A stretch of DNA of 12,940 nucleotides from NCBI GenBank assembly GCA_002441045.1, contig DJWQ01000145.1:1-12940 (forward strand), written 5' to 3'. Shown here piece after piece: positions 6,735 to 12,940 of this stretch. Origin of the DNA: Firmicutes bacterium UBA6226 (GTDB lineage Bacteria > Bacillota_A > Clostridia > Peptostreptococcales > Acidaminobacteraceae). The first letter of the stretch is position 1; each line of letters opens with the position of its first letter. Made by a program: the position numbers and the translations under genes. The notes under the pieces were generated by a model. It saw nothing but the letters and a program-made list of their open reading frames with translations, was not told where the DNA came from and did no database searches.

Positions 6735-7901
6735 TTAATCGGTATAAAATATATGAACAAATTTCCCCATTTTTTTTAGCTCTTTTTCTATCTCTCTAAT
6801 TATATTTATCTTAATACTCAAATCCCTTGGAAAATCAGGGTTTTGATGTGCTGGATTGATTGCTCTTCCCACCCAAAAATGCACGTGTGTGCTATCTTCA
6901 ACTAGAAGTTTAAGAAGCCTAGAAACACCGTCCTTTTTATGAAACACAGGTTCATCACAGCAATTGTTAATGCTGATAAGTTTATTAAGTGTCATTTTGA
7001 GAGTGAGTACACCTTCTGTTACAAGGTCAATACCTTTGATGCGCGCCGTAGGTGGTACGAAAGGATCGATATATTCTATTTCTGTTTCGATCTCTCTTCC
7101 TAGCTCACGAGCGATGATATTAGCAGCAGTACCACCGCAAACGACCTTTGATCCAGATTGATGCATAAAATTTCTAATAGTGATAGAATCCTTTTCCTTT
7201 AAATCTGGTGGTCCAGTCAATATCTGTGTAATTTGTGGATCTCGTACTCTTAATGTAACCACGGTAGCATCATCACCCGGTTTGCCATCATACAGCTTAT
7301 GACAAGTCTCAAGAAGGCGACGTGTTAATTTGTCTGCAGAGGCAATTTCCTGTTCGGCTATGAAATCACCCACATGTTGCCATTCCCAGCCATGATTCAA
7401 CATCACGCCTACGCCAGCATGAATGACACCATCTGAGCAAAGTGTAATCGTATCGCCAAGTTCTAGTTTGAACTCAGTAATCCAGACACGTTTGTCAAAT
7501 GAAGTTAATTGTGTTTTTGGCACATCGATTAAATGACCATTTCTGACAATAAAAGCAGGTGGATTATCGTATTCAATAATCCGTAGATTGAGATCATCAT
7601 CGATGTCTAAAATTGAGAAAGTAGAATAACCAATTTTTCTTACCTGACAGATAGGTAAGGTGTTTGTAATGGTATCAATGGTCTCTTTTAAGTCTGCCCC
7701 TTGCTCTAACATGGTGATCATAATCTTACTGGTTAGCGTAGCGAGAATATTTGCCTTCACTCCGCTTCCAAGTCCGTCGGCAAGAGCGACGATGGTTCTT
7801 TTATTTCCTTTTATAATTTCGACTTTATCGCCACAGAGTTCTTCGCCAAACTTGTTAAGCGAATGGGTCGATAGATCGATATAATGAGGCACTTTTTCCA
7901 A
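6735..7901 (-). CDS. SpoIIE/PP2C-type phosphatase of the hydrogenase operon
   Basis: Counted from a GTG at 7910, this frame has 391 residues. Residues 1-225 are a SpoIIE-type Ser/Thr phosphatase domain with all metal-binding acids in place: GD at 27-28, LADGLGSG with Asp45, CSDGV with Asp160, and GDDATV at 212-217. About 150 C-terminal residues (235-391) are a second domain I cannot assign; it has a VVCGGTAANIIAREL segment and a CC pair. The start is uncertain. The GTG at 7910 lies within the GGAGGTG ribosome site, so the TTG at 7901, eight bases beyond GGAGG and one base after the previous stop, is preferred (388 residues). Its place between a PAS-hydrogenase and a catalytic hydrogenase suggests it relays a hydrogen or redox signal by dephosphorylating a protein. 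The target is not in this window. Confidence 0.9.
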   Translation of the reverse strand: MEKVPHYIDLSTHSLNKFGEELCGDKVEIIKGNKRTIVALADGLGSGVKANILATLTSKIMITMLEQGADLKETIDTITNTLPICQVRKIGYSTFSILDIDDDLNLRIIEYDNPPAFIVRNGHLIDVPKTQLTSFDKRVWITEFKLELGDTITLCSDGVIHAGVGVMLNHGWEWQHVGDFIAEQEIASADKLTRRLLETCHKLYDGKPGDDATVVTLRVRDPQITQILTGPPDLKEKDSITIRNFMHQSGSKVVCGGTAANIIARELGREIETEIEYIDPFVPPTARIKGIDLVTEGVLTLKMTLNKLISINNCCDEPVFHKKDGVSRLLKLLVEDSTHVHFWVGRAINPAHQNPDFPRDLSIKINIIREIEKELKKMGKFVHIFYTD

Positions 7902-7902
7902 A

Positions 7903-9615
7903 TCACTCACCTCCGTTAGTGAGGACCAGTTTCTTTAATTTATTTAAACCTACCTTAGTTTCAGCGGTGGTTTCACCGAGCAAACTAGCAATTTCTTGCG
8001 CAATTCGCATCTGCTTATCGATAACCTGCTGACAAGTAATTAAGGTTTCTGATTTCACTCTTTCAAATTCTTCACGACTGTTTTCATACTCTGTAATATC
8101 AGTAAATATGCCAACATAGAATTTACCATTTTGGATATTCACAACATTGGCATAGAAGGTTCTCTCTATACTTTCTAGATAGATCTTTTTACCGATATGA
8201 CCATTAGTTGCTATTTGAGTGTCTTCAAAGATTGAATCTTCAATTAACGCAGCGATGGGCCAATGTTTTAGTTTGATTTTGGAAGCGTTTAATAAACGAT
8301 TGAAAGAAGGATTAACCTCTTGAATGCGGAACTCACCATCGAGGATGCAGATGGCATTTGGACTATTATCAAAAATAATGCTTTGTAAGCTCTCTGCTTT
8401 CTTTCTAAGGCTATCCAAACACATGTTAATATCTGAATGGCCTCTTGAAATGGCGATTGCTTTTTCATAGCATGAACTATAGCCACAAGCGCCACAGTTT
8501 AGTTGATCCGTTTCACTGTATTTTTCCATCTGGATAAGAATCTCGGAAATTTGATGATCGTTGATTGGTGGAAATCCTGTATTCTTTGGAATAAAACTTC
8601 GAACCATCTGTTCGTTTGTAACAACAGGTGGATCTATGTGCCCTGTACGCTCAATTTGGTTAATATGAGTATTCATTAAACTCATTCTTTTATATAAATT
8701 CGGTGCATCACATGGCATGTCCGGTCCGTTGATGCAGCTGCTAGAACAGATATTTAATTCTGCACAGTATCCTTTTATCTCTTTTTTTGAAACCGCTTCA
8801 AGAAAGCTTTTGCAATCTTCTATACCATCTACGTGAATGTACTTGTAGTTGGGGTTAATTCTAGTTTCAAGATCCGTTCGCCATAAGCTCCCACCTAAAG
8901 GATATGCTCTACCACGCTGAGTAACAGGTGTATCAAACTGTGAAGGTTCTAGATGATCTAAAACAAGTTTCTCTGCTTCAATCCATTCGGACAGTTCTTT
9001 GAAGGTGATAACGGCATCTATGCTGCCATATATGTCTACAGCCTCTGCTTTTTTAGCAAGACAAGGACCGATAAATACGACATAAGTGTCTTCGCCAAAT
9101 CTCTTTTTAATATCAAATCCGTGGGAGATCATAGGGGAGACAATAGGAATTACTGAATCGATTGCCCCTTGGTAATAATGTTCTATAAGGTAGTTACTTG
9201 AAGGACAACAGCTGGTAATAATGTTATCACTGAAACCAGATTCAATGTAGGATTCATAGGCTAATGAAACAATTTCAGCGCCTCTTGCGGTTTCTTCAAC
9301 TCTTAAAAAACCCAGTCGCTTTAGCGCAGTAACCATTTGACCAGGATGATTGAGTTTAAATGCGCCTGGAAAAGATGGCGCAAGTGAAGCAATCACGCGT
9401 TTACCTTTGTGTATAGACGTTTGAACGGATTTTAAGTCGAGTTGAATTTTTAGCGCGCCAGTTGCACAGTGCATCTGACATTTACCACATTTGATACACA
9501 GGTCATCGATAATATGGCGACTGTGATTTGTAAATGCAATGGCCTTTGTAGGACATTCTCTTAAGCATTTATAGCATTCGTCGCATTTAGTGTGATCAAA
9601 TTCTATGAATTTCAT
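7903..9615 (-). CDS. Sensory [FeFe]-hydrogenase with PAS domain (HydS/HfsB-like)
   Basis: The protein has 570 residues. In order: a 2[4Fe-4S] ferredoxin domain (CxxCxxCxxxC at 11-21 and 40-50); an H-cluster domain (about 70-310); an Fe-S domain with CGACGYSSC at 374-382 and a fourth Cys at 399; a PAS domain (about 408-508, opening with SIIFDNSPNAICILDGEFRI); and a charged helical or coiled-coil tail. H-cluster motifs are L1 TSCCPSS (Cys136, Cys137), L2 FIGPCLAKKAE (Cys185) and a divergent L3, ELNICSSSC (Cys290, Cys294). The canonical EGMAC Met is replaced by Asn288, and the Gly before the last Cys by Ser. PAS-bearing hydrogenases are seen as H2 or redox sensors rather than bulk catalysts. The ATG has GAGG eight bases ahead and overlaps the upstream stop as ATGA. 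The phosphatase starts at its stop codon, which suggests a sensor-effector pair. Confidence 0.93.
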   Translation of the reverse strand: MKFIEFDHTKCDECYKCLRECPTKAIAFTNHSRHIIDDLCIKCGKCQMHCATGALKIQLDLKSVQTSIHKGKRVIASLAPSFPGAFKLNHPGQMVTALKRLGFLRVEETARGAEIVSLAYESYIESGFSDNIITSCCPSSNYLIEHYYQGAIDSVIPIVSPMISHGFDIKKRFGEDTYVVFIGPCLAKKAEAVDIYGSIDAVITFKELSEWIEAEKLVLDHLEPSQFDTPVTQRGRAYPLGGSLWRTDLETRINPNYKYIHVDGIEDCKSFLEAVSKKEIKGYCAELNICSSSCINGPDMPCDAPNLYKRMSLMNTHINQIERTGHIDPPVVTNEQMVRSFIPKNTGFPPINDHQISEILIQMEKYSETDQLNCGACGYSSCYEKAIAISRGHSDINMCLDSLRKKAESLQSIIFDNSPNAICILDGEFRIQEVNPSFNRLLNASKIKLKHWPIAALIEDSIFEDTQIATNGHIGKKIYLESIERTFYANVVNIQNGKFYVGIFTDITEYENSREEFERVKSETLITCQQVIDKQMRIAQEIASLLGETTAETKVGLNKLKKLVLTNGGE

Positions 9616-9857
9616 AAATTAATCCTCGTATGCATCATCTTCATAAAACCTTCTGCGGTTTCAGGTGAAATTGAAAAAACTTCAGAACCATCGACTTGAA
9701 CTGAAACGGCTTCAGAACAACGGCCTAAGCAAAATGCTGATTTGAGTTCAATTTTTGATTCTAATTGATTTGATTCAATATAGCTCTGACAGTTTTTTAT
9801 AACATCGTAAGAGCCTTTTAAATGGCATGCACTTCCGATACAAATTTTGATTTCCAT
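9612..9857 (-). CDS. Small thioredoxin-like [2Fe-2S] protein of the hydrogenase operon
   Basis: The protein has 81 residues, a stand-alone thioredoxin-like [2Fe-2S] domain related to the NuoE/HymA-type 24-kDa subunits. The four ligands are visible as Cys6 and Cys11 (CIGSAC) and Cys43 and Cys47 (CLGRC), the usual C-x4-C ... C-x3-C pattern. It probably carries electrons to or from one of the two hydrogenases. A GTG at 9863 also opens the frame, but it is part of the AGGAGGTG ribosome site, so the ATG at 9857, five bases after AGGAGG, is the start. It is the first gene of the operon, about 15 bases from the predicted transcription start, and overlaps the next gene by 4 bases. Confidence 0.92.
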   Translation of the reverse strand: MEIKICIGSACHLKGSYDVIKNCQSYIESNQLESKIELKSAFCLGRCSEAVSVQVDGSEVFSISPETAEGFMKMMHTRINL

Positions 9858-9872
9858 ATGCACCTCCTGGAC

Positions 9873-9890
9873 GTGTTAATAATATCACAA
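9873..9890. promoter_or_regulatory. Rex-like (or Crp/Fnr-like) operator over the hydrogenase -10
   Basis: The plus-strand 18-mer GTGTTAATAATATCACAA matches the Rex consensus TTGTTAA-N4-TTAACAA at 11 of 14 fixed positions by my count. Rex is the NADH/NAD+-responsive repressor common in Clostridia. The minus strand also fits a Crp/Fnr-family site (TTGTGA-N6-TCACAA) at 10 of 12, so the family is not settled. The site encloses the -10 hexamer at 9879-9884, so binding would block transcription. Confidence 0.45.
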
Positions 9891-9907
9891 AGATTCCGAC
9901 CTTTCAA
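9879..9907 (-). promoter_or_regulatory. Sigma-A promoter of the hydrogenase operon
   Basis: On the minus strand the -35 TTGAAA (9907-9902) and -10 TATTAT (9884-9879) are separated by exactly 17 bp. Transcription would start near 9872, leaving a leader of about 15 bases that holds AGGAGG. This is the best sigma-A match in the window. Confidence 0.75.
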
Positions 9908-9917
9908 TTGTATACAA
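9908..9917. promoter_or_regulatory. Perfect palindrome abutting the hydrogenase -35
   Basis: TTGTATACAA is a perfect 10-bp palindrome. It lies directly next to the -35 hexamer of the hydrogenase promoter (9902-9907) and covers a possible -35 of a plus-strand promoter. Its GTATAC core is of the type bound by several GntR-family repressors. The identity of any binding protein is unknown. Confidence 0.4.
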
Positions 9918-10042
9918 GAACTTTTTGTAATATAAAATTGTATTATATCAACGCCAATTGTTACAAAATAGAAACAAATAGATTGTTCTAGATGATGTAA
10001 TATCCCTTAAAAGGAAAATAAAGCCATTTTCATTACTGGTGT

Positions 10043-10056
10043 GTAATAATTATTAC
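10043..10056. promoter_or_regulatory. 14-bp perfect palindrome, possible operator
   Basis: GTAATAATTATTAC is perfectly self-complementary and lies mid-way between the two divergent transcription units. Its AT-rich inverted halves recall Fur/Zur/PerR-type sites, but the spacing does not match any of those consensus sequences. In AT-rich DNA such palindromes can arise by chance. Confidence 0.3.
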
Positions 10057-10172
10057 GAAATCGAAACACAAACAAAATCTAAGTAGACGCCACAAGGGAA
10101 AAATCACATTGTATTAATAGTTAAAAATATAACGAACAAAATTATCTGTATTCATAAAAATTGCCACAATCT

Positions 10173-10204
10173 TTAAGTTTAGTTTAAGGTTGTGAATTTA
10201 CAAT
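10173..10204 (+). promoter_or_regulatory. Promoter with 11-bp-period tandem repeat, ahead of the chemoreceptor
   Basis: TTAAGTTTAGTTTAAGGTT (10173-10191) holds two TTAAG half-sites exactly 11 bp apart. A -10 hexamer TACAAT (10199-10204) starts 26 bp after the first base, the same distance as in the copy ahead of the winged-helix gene at 1308-1339. The -35 position has no consensus hexamer and is filled by the repeat, as at promoters activated by PhoB-type regulators. Transcription would start near 10211, ahead of the GGAGGAAG ribosome site. Confidence 0.6.
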
Positions 10205-10241
10205 TACCCTATCAACTCAAAGAGTGATTATTGGAGGAAGC

Positions 10242-12113
10242 ATGAATCAATTAAAAGGGATAGGAATTTCAAAGAAAATTGGTGCACTTGGATTAATAAT
10301 GTTCTTAATGATACTTTTTATCGGGTCAACAGCAATTATTAAAGTATCTGATATGAACGAATTACTTGTATCTATATATAATGAGGATTTAACGCCAATC
10401 GTTAGATTAGAGGCAGTAAAGAGTGATATCGAGTTTATTCGTTCTCGCTCAAACGATCTAATTGATGCTGGTAATGATGACACGATTAAGGAACCCATAC
10501 AAGCTGAAATAGAAGCTAGAGCAGCTTTATTAGAAGATAATTTGGCCTTAGTAAGTGATATCGCTGATTATTCAGCTTTAGAAGATGCAGTTAATGTGTT
10601 TTTAGAAAACAAAGATTATTTTATTTCAACGAATGGCGTTGGCACCGTTTCAATGATGGGTATGGGTGGCGCGCAAATAGAAGCAACCACTGAAGCGGTA
10701 ACAGAGAATCTTAAAGAAGTAGCGACGACAGAAGAAGTAACGCCTACAGAAGAAATAGCAAATACAGAAGAAATAGCAACTACAGAAGAAGTGGCAACTA
10801 CTGAAGCGGCTGAACATTTAGAAGGTATGAACACACAAATGTCTGAATTCGACGATGCGAGAGAGGCAGTAATCGATATATTAGAAAATCATGTTGATTT
10901 AATGGTAGAAAATGCAGAAGCTACTTATCAGGTCAGTGAAAAGAGCTTTATGGGCATACTGATCTCAACAGGTATTATTGTATTTGTAAGTTTGGTTACG
11001 ATGATTGCTCTCATTATTCTTATTGGAAGAAGTATTATCAAGCCGATCGGATTGGTTACAAATAAGCTAAAAGAGTTCTCAGAAAATGATGGTGATTTGA
11101 CTGGTAGACTTGAAGTTTATGGAAAGGATGAAATTTCAAAACTATCCGAAACGTTTAATAAATTTATTGATAAATTGAACGATATGATAAAAACTTCAAA
11201 AGAAATTTCAAAAGACTTAGAAGAATCTGGCAGTATGGTAAAAAACGTGACTGAAAATACGACAGATTCTATAGAAATGCTTTCAAAAACGGTTGTAGAT
11301 ATTGCTGAGTTTAGTATCAATAACGCCAAATCGTTAGAACAGATCAGCGCATATATGGAAGAAACCACGAAATTTTCCGGGGAAACAGCACAGTTCAGTG
11401 TAACAGCTGCAGAGCAAGGGATTCAAACACGCAATATGGCAGAGTCAGGCGCAAAGGATATCAATGAAGTTGTCAATGCAATGGATGGCATAGCTGAGTC
11501 GGCAAAAGAAGTTTCACTATTGGTTCAAGCACTTGAGACGTCTTCAAAAGAGATTGGTGACATCATAGGTATGATTTCTAATATTTCAGATCAAACCAAT
11601 CTACTTGCTCTCAATGCTTCTATTGAGGCTGCAAGAGCTGGTGAAGCTGGACGTGGGTTTAATGTCGTCGCATCTGAAATCAAAAAACTTGCAGATGAAA
11701 GCAAAAATGCATCAAAGGCAATTGAAGCACTTGTCGTGGACAATCAAAAGAAATCAAGTGGTGTATTTGTATCAGTAGAAGGTGTTATGTCTAAAATTGC
11801 ATCTGGAGAGACAATTGCACGACAAGTCGAAAAAACCATTCAGTTGATGATTGACGATATAAGAGAAATGGTAAGTAAAATTGAGAAAATTAAGATTGCA
11901 AATGATAGAATTGCAGATAACACAAGTACCATTGAAGACAGTATGATGAAAATTGTCGAATCGTCTAATCAAATTGCTTCTGGAACTGAAACCATTAGTG
12001 GTAGTATAGAAGAACAGCTATCAGCTATGATGACGCTGGATGATGCATCATTGAAGTTAACTCAGTTTGCAAAGGACCTCCATAAAATCATGGGTGGCTT
12101 TAAAACGGTCTAA
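10242..12113 (+). CDS. Methyl-accepting chemotaxis protein with Thr/Glu repeat in the sensor domain
   Basis: This 623-residue transmembrane chemoreceptor passes extracellular signals to CheA/CheW. Domains are a membrane helix (about 13-34), an extracellular domain (35-236) that looks like a four-helix bundle, a second membrane helix (237-262), a HAMP domain (about 260-315) and a cytoplasmic signalling coiled coil. The conserved hairpin tip is unmistakable (from [20 protein letters not shown] to [18 protein letters not shown], 448-487). The sensor domain is interrupted by a Met/Gly segment (SMMGMGG, 137-143) and Thr/Glu hexapeptide repeats (160-189). There is no C-terminal CheR-tethering pentapeptide. 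The start is the ATG at 10242 with GGAGGAAG ahead; the GTG at 10224 lies upstream of that site. The ligand is unknown. It is divergent from the hydrogenase operon and may be co-transcribed with the next gene. Confidence 0.93.
   Translation: MNQLKGIGISKKIGALGLIMFLMILFIGSTAIIKVSDMNELLVSIYNEDLTPIVRLEAVKSDIEFIRSRSNDLIDAGNDDTIKEPIQAEIEARAALLEDNLALVSDIADYSALEDAVNVFLENKDYFISTNGVGTVSMMGMGGAQIEATTEAVTENLKEVATTEEVTPTEEIANTEEIATTEEVATTEAAEHLEGMNTQMSEFDDAREAVIDILENHVDLMVENAEATYQVSEKSFMGILISTGIIVFVSLVTMIALIILIGRSIIKPIGLVTNKLKEFSENDGDLTGRLEVYGKDEISKLSETFNKFIDKLNDMIKTSKEISKDLEESGSMVKNVTENTTDSIEMLSKTVVDIAEFSINNAKSLEQISAYMEETTKFSGETAQFSVTAAEQGIQTRNMAESGAKDINEVVNAMDGIAESAKEVSLLVQALETSSKEIGDIIGMISNISDQTNLLALNASIEAARAGEAGRGFNVVASEIKKLADESKNASKAIEALVVDNQKKSSGVFVSVEGVMSKIASGETIARQVEKTIQLMIDDIREMVSKIEKIKIANDRIADNTSTIEDSMMKIVESSNQIASGTETISGSIEEQLSAMMTLDDASLKLTQFAKDLHKIMGGFKTV
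10719..10808 (+). repeat. 18-bp tandem repeat encoding Thr/Glu hexapeptides in the chemoreceptor
   Basis: Five 6-residue units run from residue 160 to 189: [24 protein letters not shown] and VATTEA. A related ATTEAV lies just before them at 148-153. Each unit is 18 bp, built on ACAGAAGAA. The units differ at a few bases, which suggests slippage followed by drift. The peptide is acidic and probably extended, lying outside the membrane. Confidence 0.88.
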
Positions 12114-12156
12114 ATGATAGAATAGAGCAAATAGAATGAAAAAATAAGAGGCAAAA

Positions 12157-12822
12157 ATGAAATTTTTTATCGTGCTTCAAGTATTGATCTACATTTGCTT
12201 TATTGGACTGGACCTTACGGGCAAAGCAATCGCAGTTAGTAATCTTCTTAAATTGACTTCGATTGCCCTATGTCTCGTTTTTTCTATCATTCAAATGATG
12301 AAAAAGAAACATAAAATAGCAATCATTCAAATGCTAATCCTATTTTTCACGTTGACGTCCGACTATTTCTTGTTACTGACAGATATGTATTCAATGGGTA
12401 TATCTACTTTTATAATCGTCCAAATAGGCTATGGCAGTCTTTTGAAAATTGCGAATAACAAAAGACCAAATCGCCTAGGATTTTTTTTACTCACTAGTGT
12501 AATTATATTCACTGTAATCTTGCTGTTCTTGAAACAAACAGATGGCCTATCCCTTTTGTATGCACTGCTTTTTATTCGAAATTTAGTAACTGCCTATAAA
12601 GGAAAAAATCAAAGTGAATACAGCAATTGGCTTTTGATTGGACTTGTGCTTTATGCGATATGCGATGTTCAAGTGGCACTATTTAATTTAGAGTTTGTTA
12701 AAAACCAGTTGTCTATCATATATGCGATAGCTGCACTGGGAATGTGGGTGTTTTACTTACCTGGACAAGTTATTTTGACACTTTCTCCAAGGGTCTATGA
12801 AGTAGTTGAAACGATTCATTAA
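12157..12822 (+). CDS. YhhN-like multi-helix membrane protein
   Basis: The protein has 221 residues and about eight hydrophobic helices. Several positions resemble the YhhN/TMEM86 family, some members of which hydrolyse lysoplasmalogens: an early Lys (LLKLTS, residue 32), an Asp in helix 3 (LTSDYFLLL, residue 69), a later Asp (AICDVQVALF, residue 170) and the terminal MWVFYLPGQVILTLS (196-210). The match is by eye and only moderate, so enzyme activity should not be assumed. AGAGG lies six bases before the ATG. Only 43 bases, with no terminator, separate it from the chemoreceptor, so read-through or a shared transcript is likely. Confidence 0.6.
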   Translation: MKFFIVLQVLIYICFIGLDLTGKAIAVSNLLKLTSIALCLVFSIIQMMKKKHKIAIIQMLILFFTLTSDYFLLLTDMYSMGISTFIIVQIGYGSLLKIANNKRPNRLGFFLLTSVIIFTVILLFLKQTDGLSLLYALLFIRNLVTAYKGKNQSEYSNWLLIGLVLYAICDVQVALFNLEFVKNQLSIIYAIAALGMWVFYLPGQVILTLSPRVYEVVETIH

Positions 12823-12837
12823 ATTCGCAACAAAATA

Positions 12838-12890
12838 TAAAGCGTCTTATAAGGCAGCGATTAATCAGTCGATACCGTTAAGACGCTTTA
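12838..12890 (+). terminator. Probable terminator after the YhhN-like gene
   Basis: TAAAGCGTCTTA (12838-12849) pairs with TAAGACGCTTTA (12879-12890), a 12-bp stem, followed by a loose T-rich tail (ATTGTTTT). The loop of 29 bases is long, but CGATTAATCAGTCG inside it may fold further. The last 50 bases of the window hold nothing else I can recognise. Confidence 0.6.
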
Positions 12891-12940
12891 ATTGTTTTAG
12901 AAAAGTCGAATTTAGTTAGGATTCGTTTGAGACTTTAATA

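Larger units (their letters stand above)
9858..10241. other. 384-bp divergent intergenic region, hydrogenase operon / chemoreceptor
   Basis: This is the longest gene-free stretch. From left to right it holds the hydrogenase ribosome site, operator and promoter (9862-9907), a TTGTATACAA palindrome (9908-9917), AT-rich sequence with a possible plus-strand promoter (TTGTAT at 9908 and TATAAA at 9931, 17 bp apart), a 14-bp palindrome (10043-10056), and the tandem-repeat promoter of the chemoreceptor (10173-10204). I see no open frame of useful length and no recognisable riboswitch; in particular the c-di-GMP aptamer signature is absent. Confidence 0.6.

Noticed and set aside
6731..6742. Perfect 12-bp palindrome CCGATTAATCGG at the end of the phosphatase gene
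   Set aside because: It spans the stop codon, has no loop or T-run and lies inside a tight operon. It is probably chance, though an internal operator cannot be excluded.
10080..10110. GACGCCACAAGGG considered as part of a c-di-GMP riboswitch ahead of the chemoreceptor
   Set aside because: The conserved aptamer segments and the paired stems are absent, and there is no expression-platform hairpin before the ribosome site.

Overview
The window looks like chromosome from a low-GC, strictly anaerobic, fermentative member of the Firmicutes (Clostridia). The grounds are the AT-rich base composition, strong AGGAGG-type ribosome binding sites, two [FeFe]-hydrogenase genes, an AzlCD amino-acid exporter and a membrane chemoreceptor. 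The species cannot be fixed from sequence alone. I see no phage, transposon, CRISPR, rRNA or tRNA sequence.

Left part (1-3621): an unrecognised acidic protein with a block of Gly-Pro-Gly triplets (72-788) ends at a clear terminator. A winged-helix DNA-binding protein with no receiver domain (932-1267, minus) is divergent from an MFS efflux pump (1421-2635), which overlaps a GNAT acetyltransferase (2622-3218). A bidirectional terminator separates these from a small DUF4870-like membrane protein (3322-3621, minus).

Middle (3709-5276): a second GNAT acetyltransferase is followed by azlC and azlD in one tight operon. It ends at a long hairpin shared with the convergent hydrogenase operon.

Hydrogenase operon (9857 to 5284, minus strand): four tightly packed genes encode (1) a small thioredoxin-like [2Fe-2S] protein, (2) a sensory-type [FeFe]-hydrogenase with an extra Fe-S domain, a PAS domain and a C-terminal coiled coil, (3) a SpoIIE/PP2C-type phosphatase with an unassigned C-terminal domain, and (4) a group-B-like [FeFe]-hydrogenase. 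The layout matches the hfs-type hydrogenase operons of thermophilic Clostridia. A likely logic is that the PAS-hydrogenase senses H2 or redox state and passes it to the phosphatase, while the last gene makes or consumes H2. A good sigma-A promoter lies upstream. Its -10 sits inside a Rex-like (or Crp/Fnr-like) operator, and a 10-bp palindrome abuts its -35.

Right part (10242-12890): a methyl-accepting chemotaxis protein carries an unusual Thr/Glu hexapeptide repeat in its sensor domain. It is followed by a YhhN-like membrane protein and a probable terminator.

The most interesting signal not explained by the genes is a pair of matched promoters. The promoter of the orphan winged-helix gene and the one in front of the chemoreceptor both carry a TTAAGTTT-NN-TTTAAGGTT tandem repeat with an 11-bp period, exactly 26 bp ahead of a -10 hexamer. 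This is the layout expected for an OmpR/PhoB-type regulator. The orphan winged-helix protein is a natural candidate to bind both.
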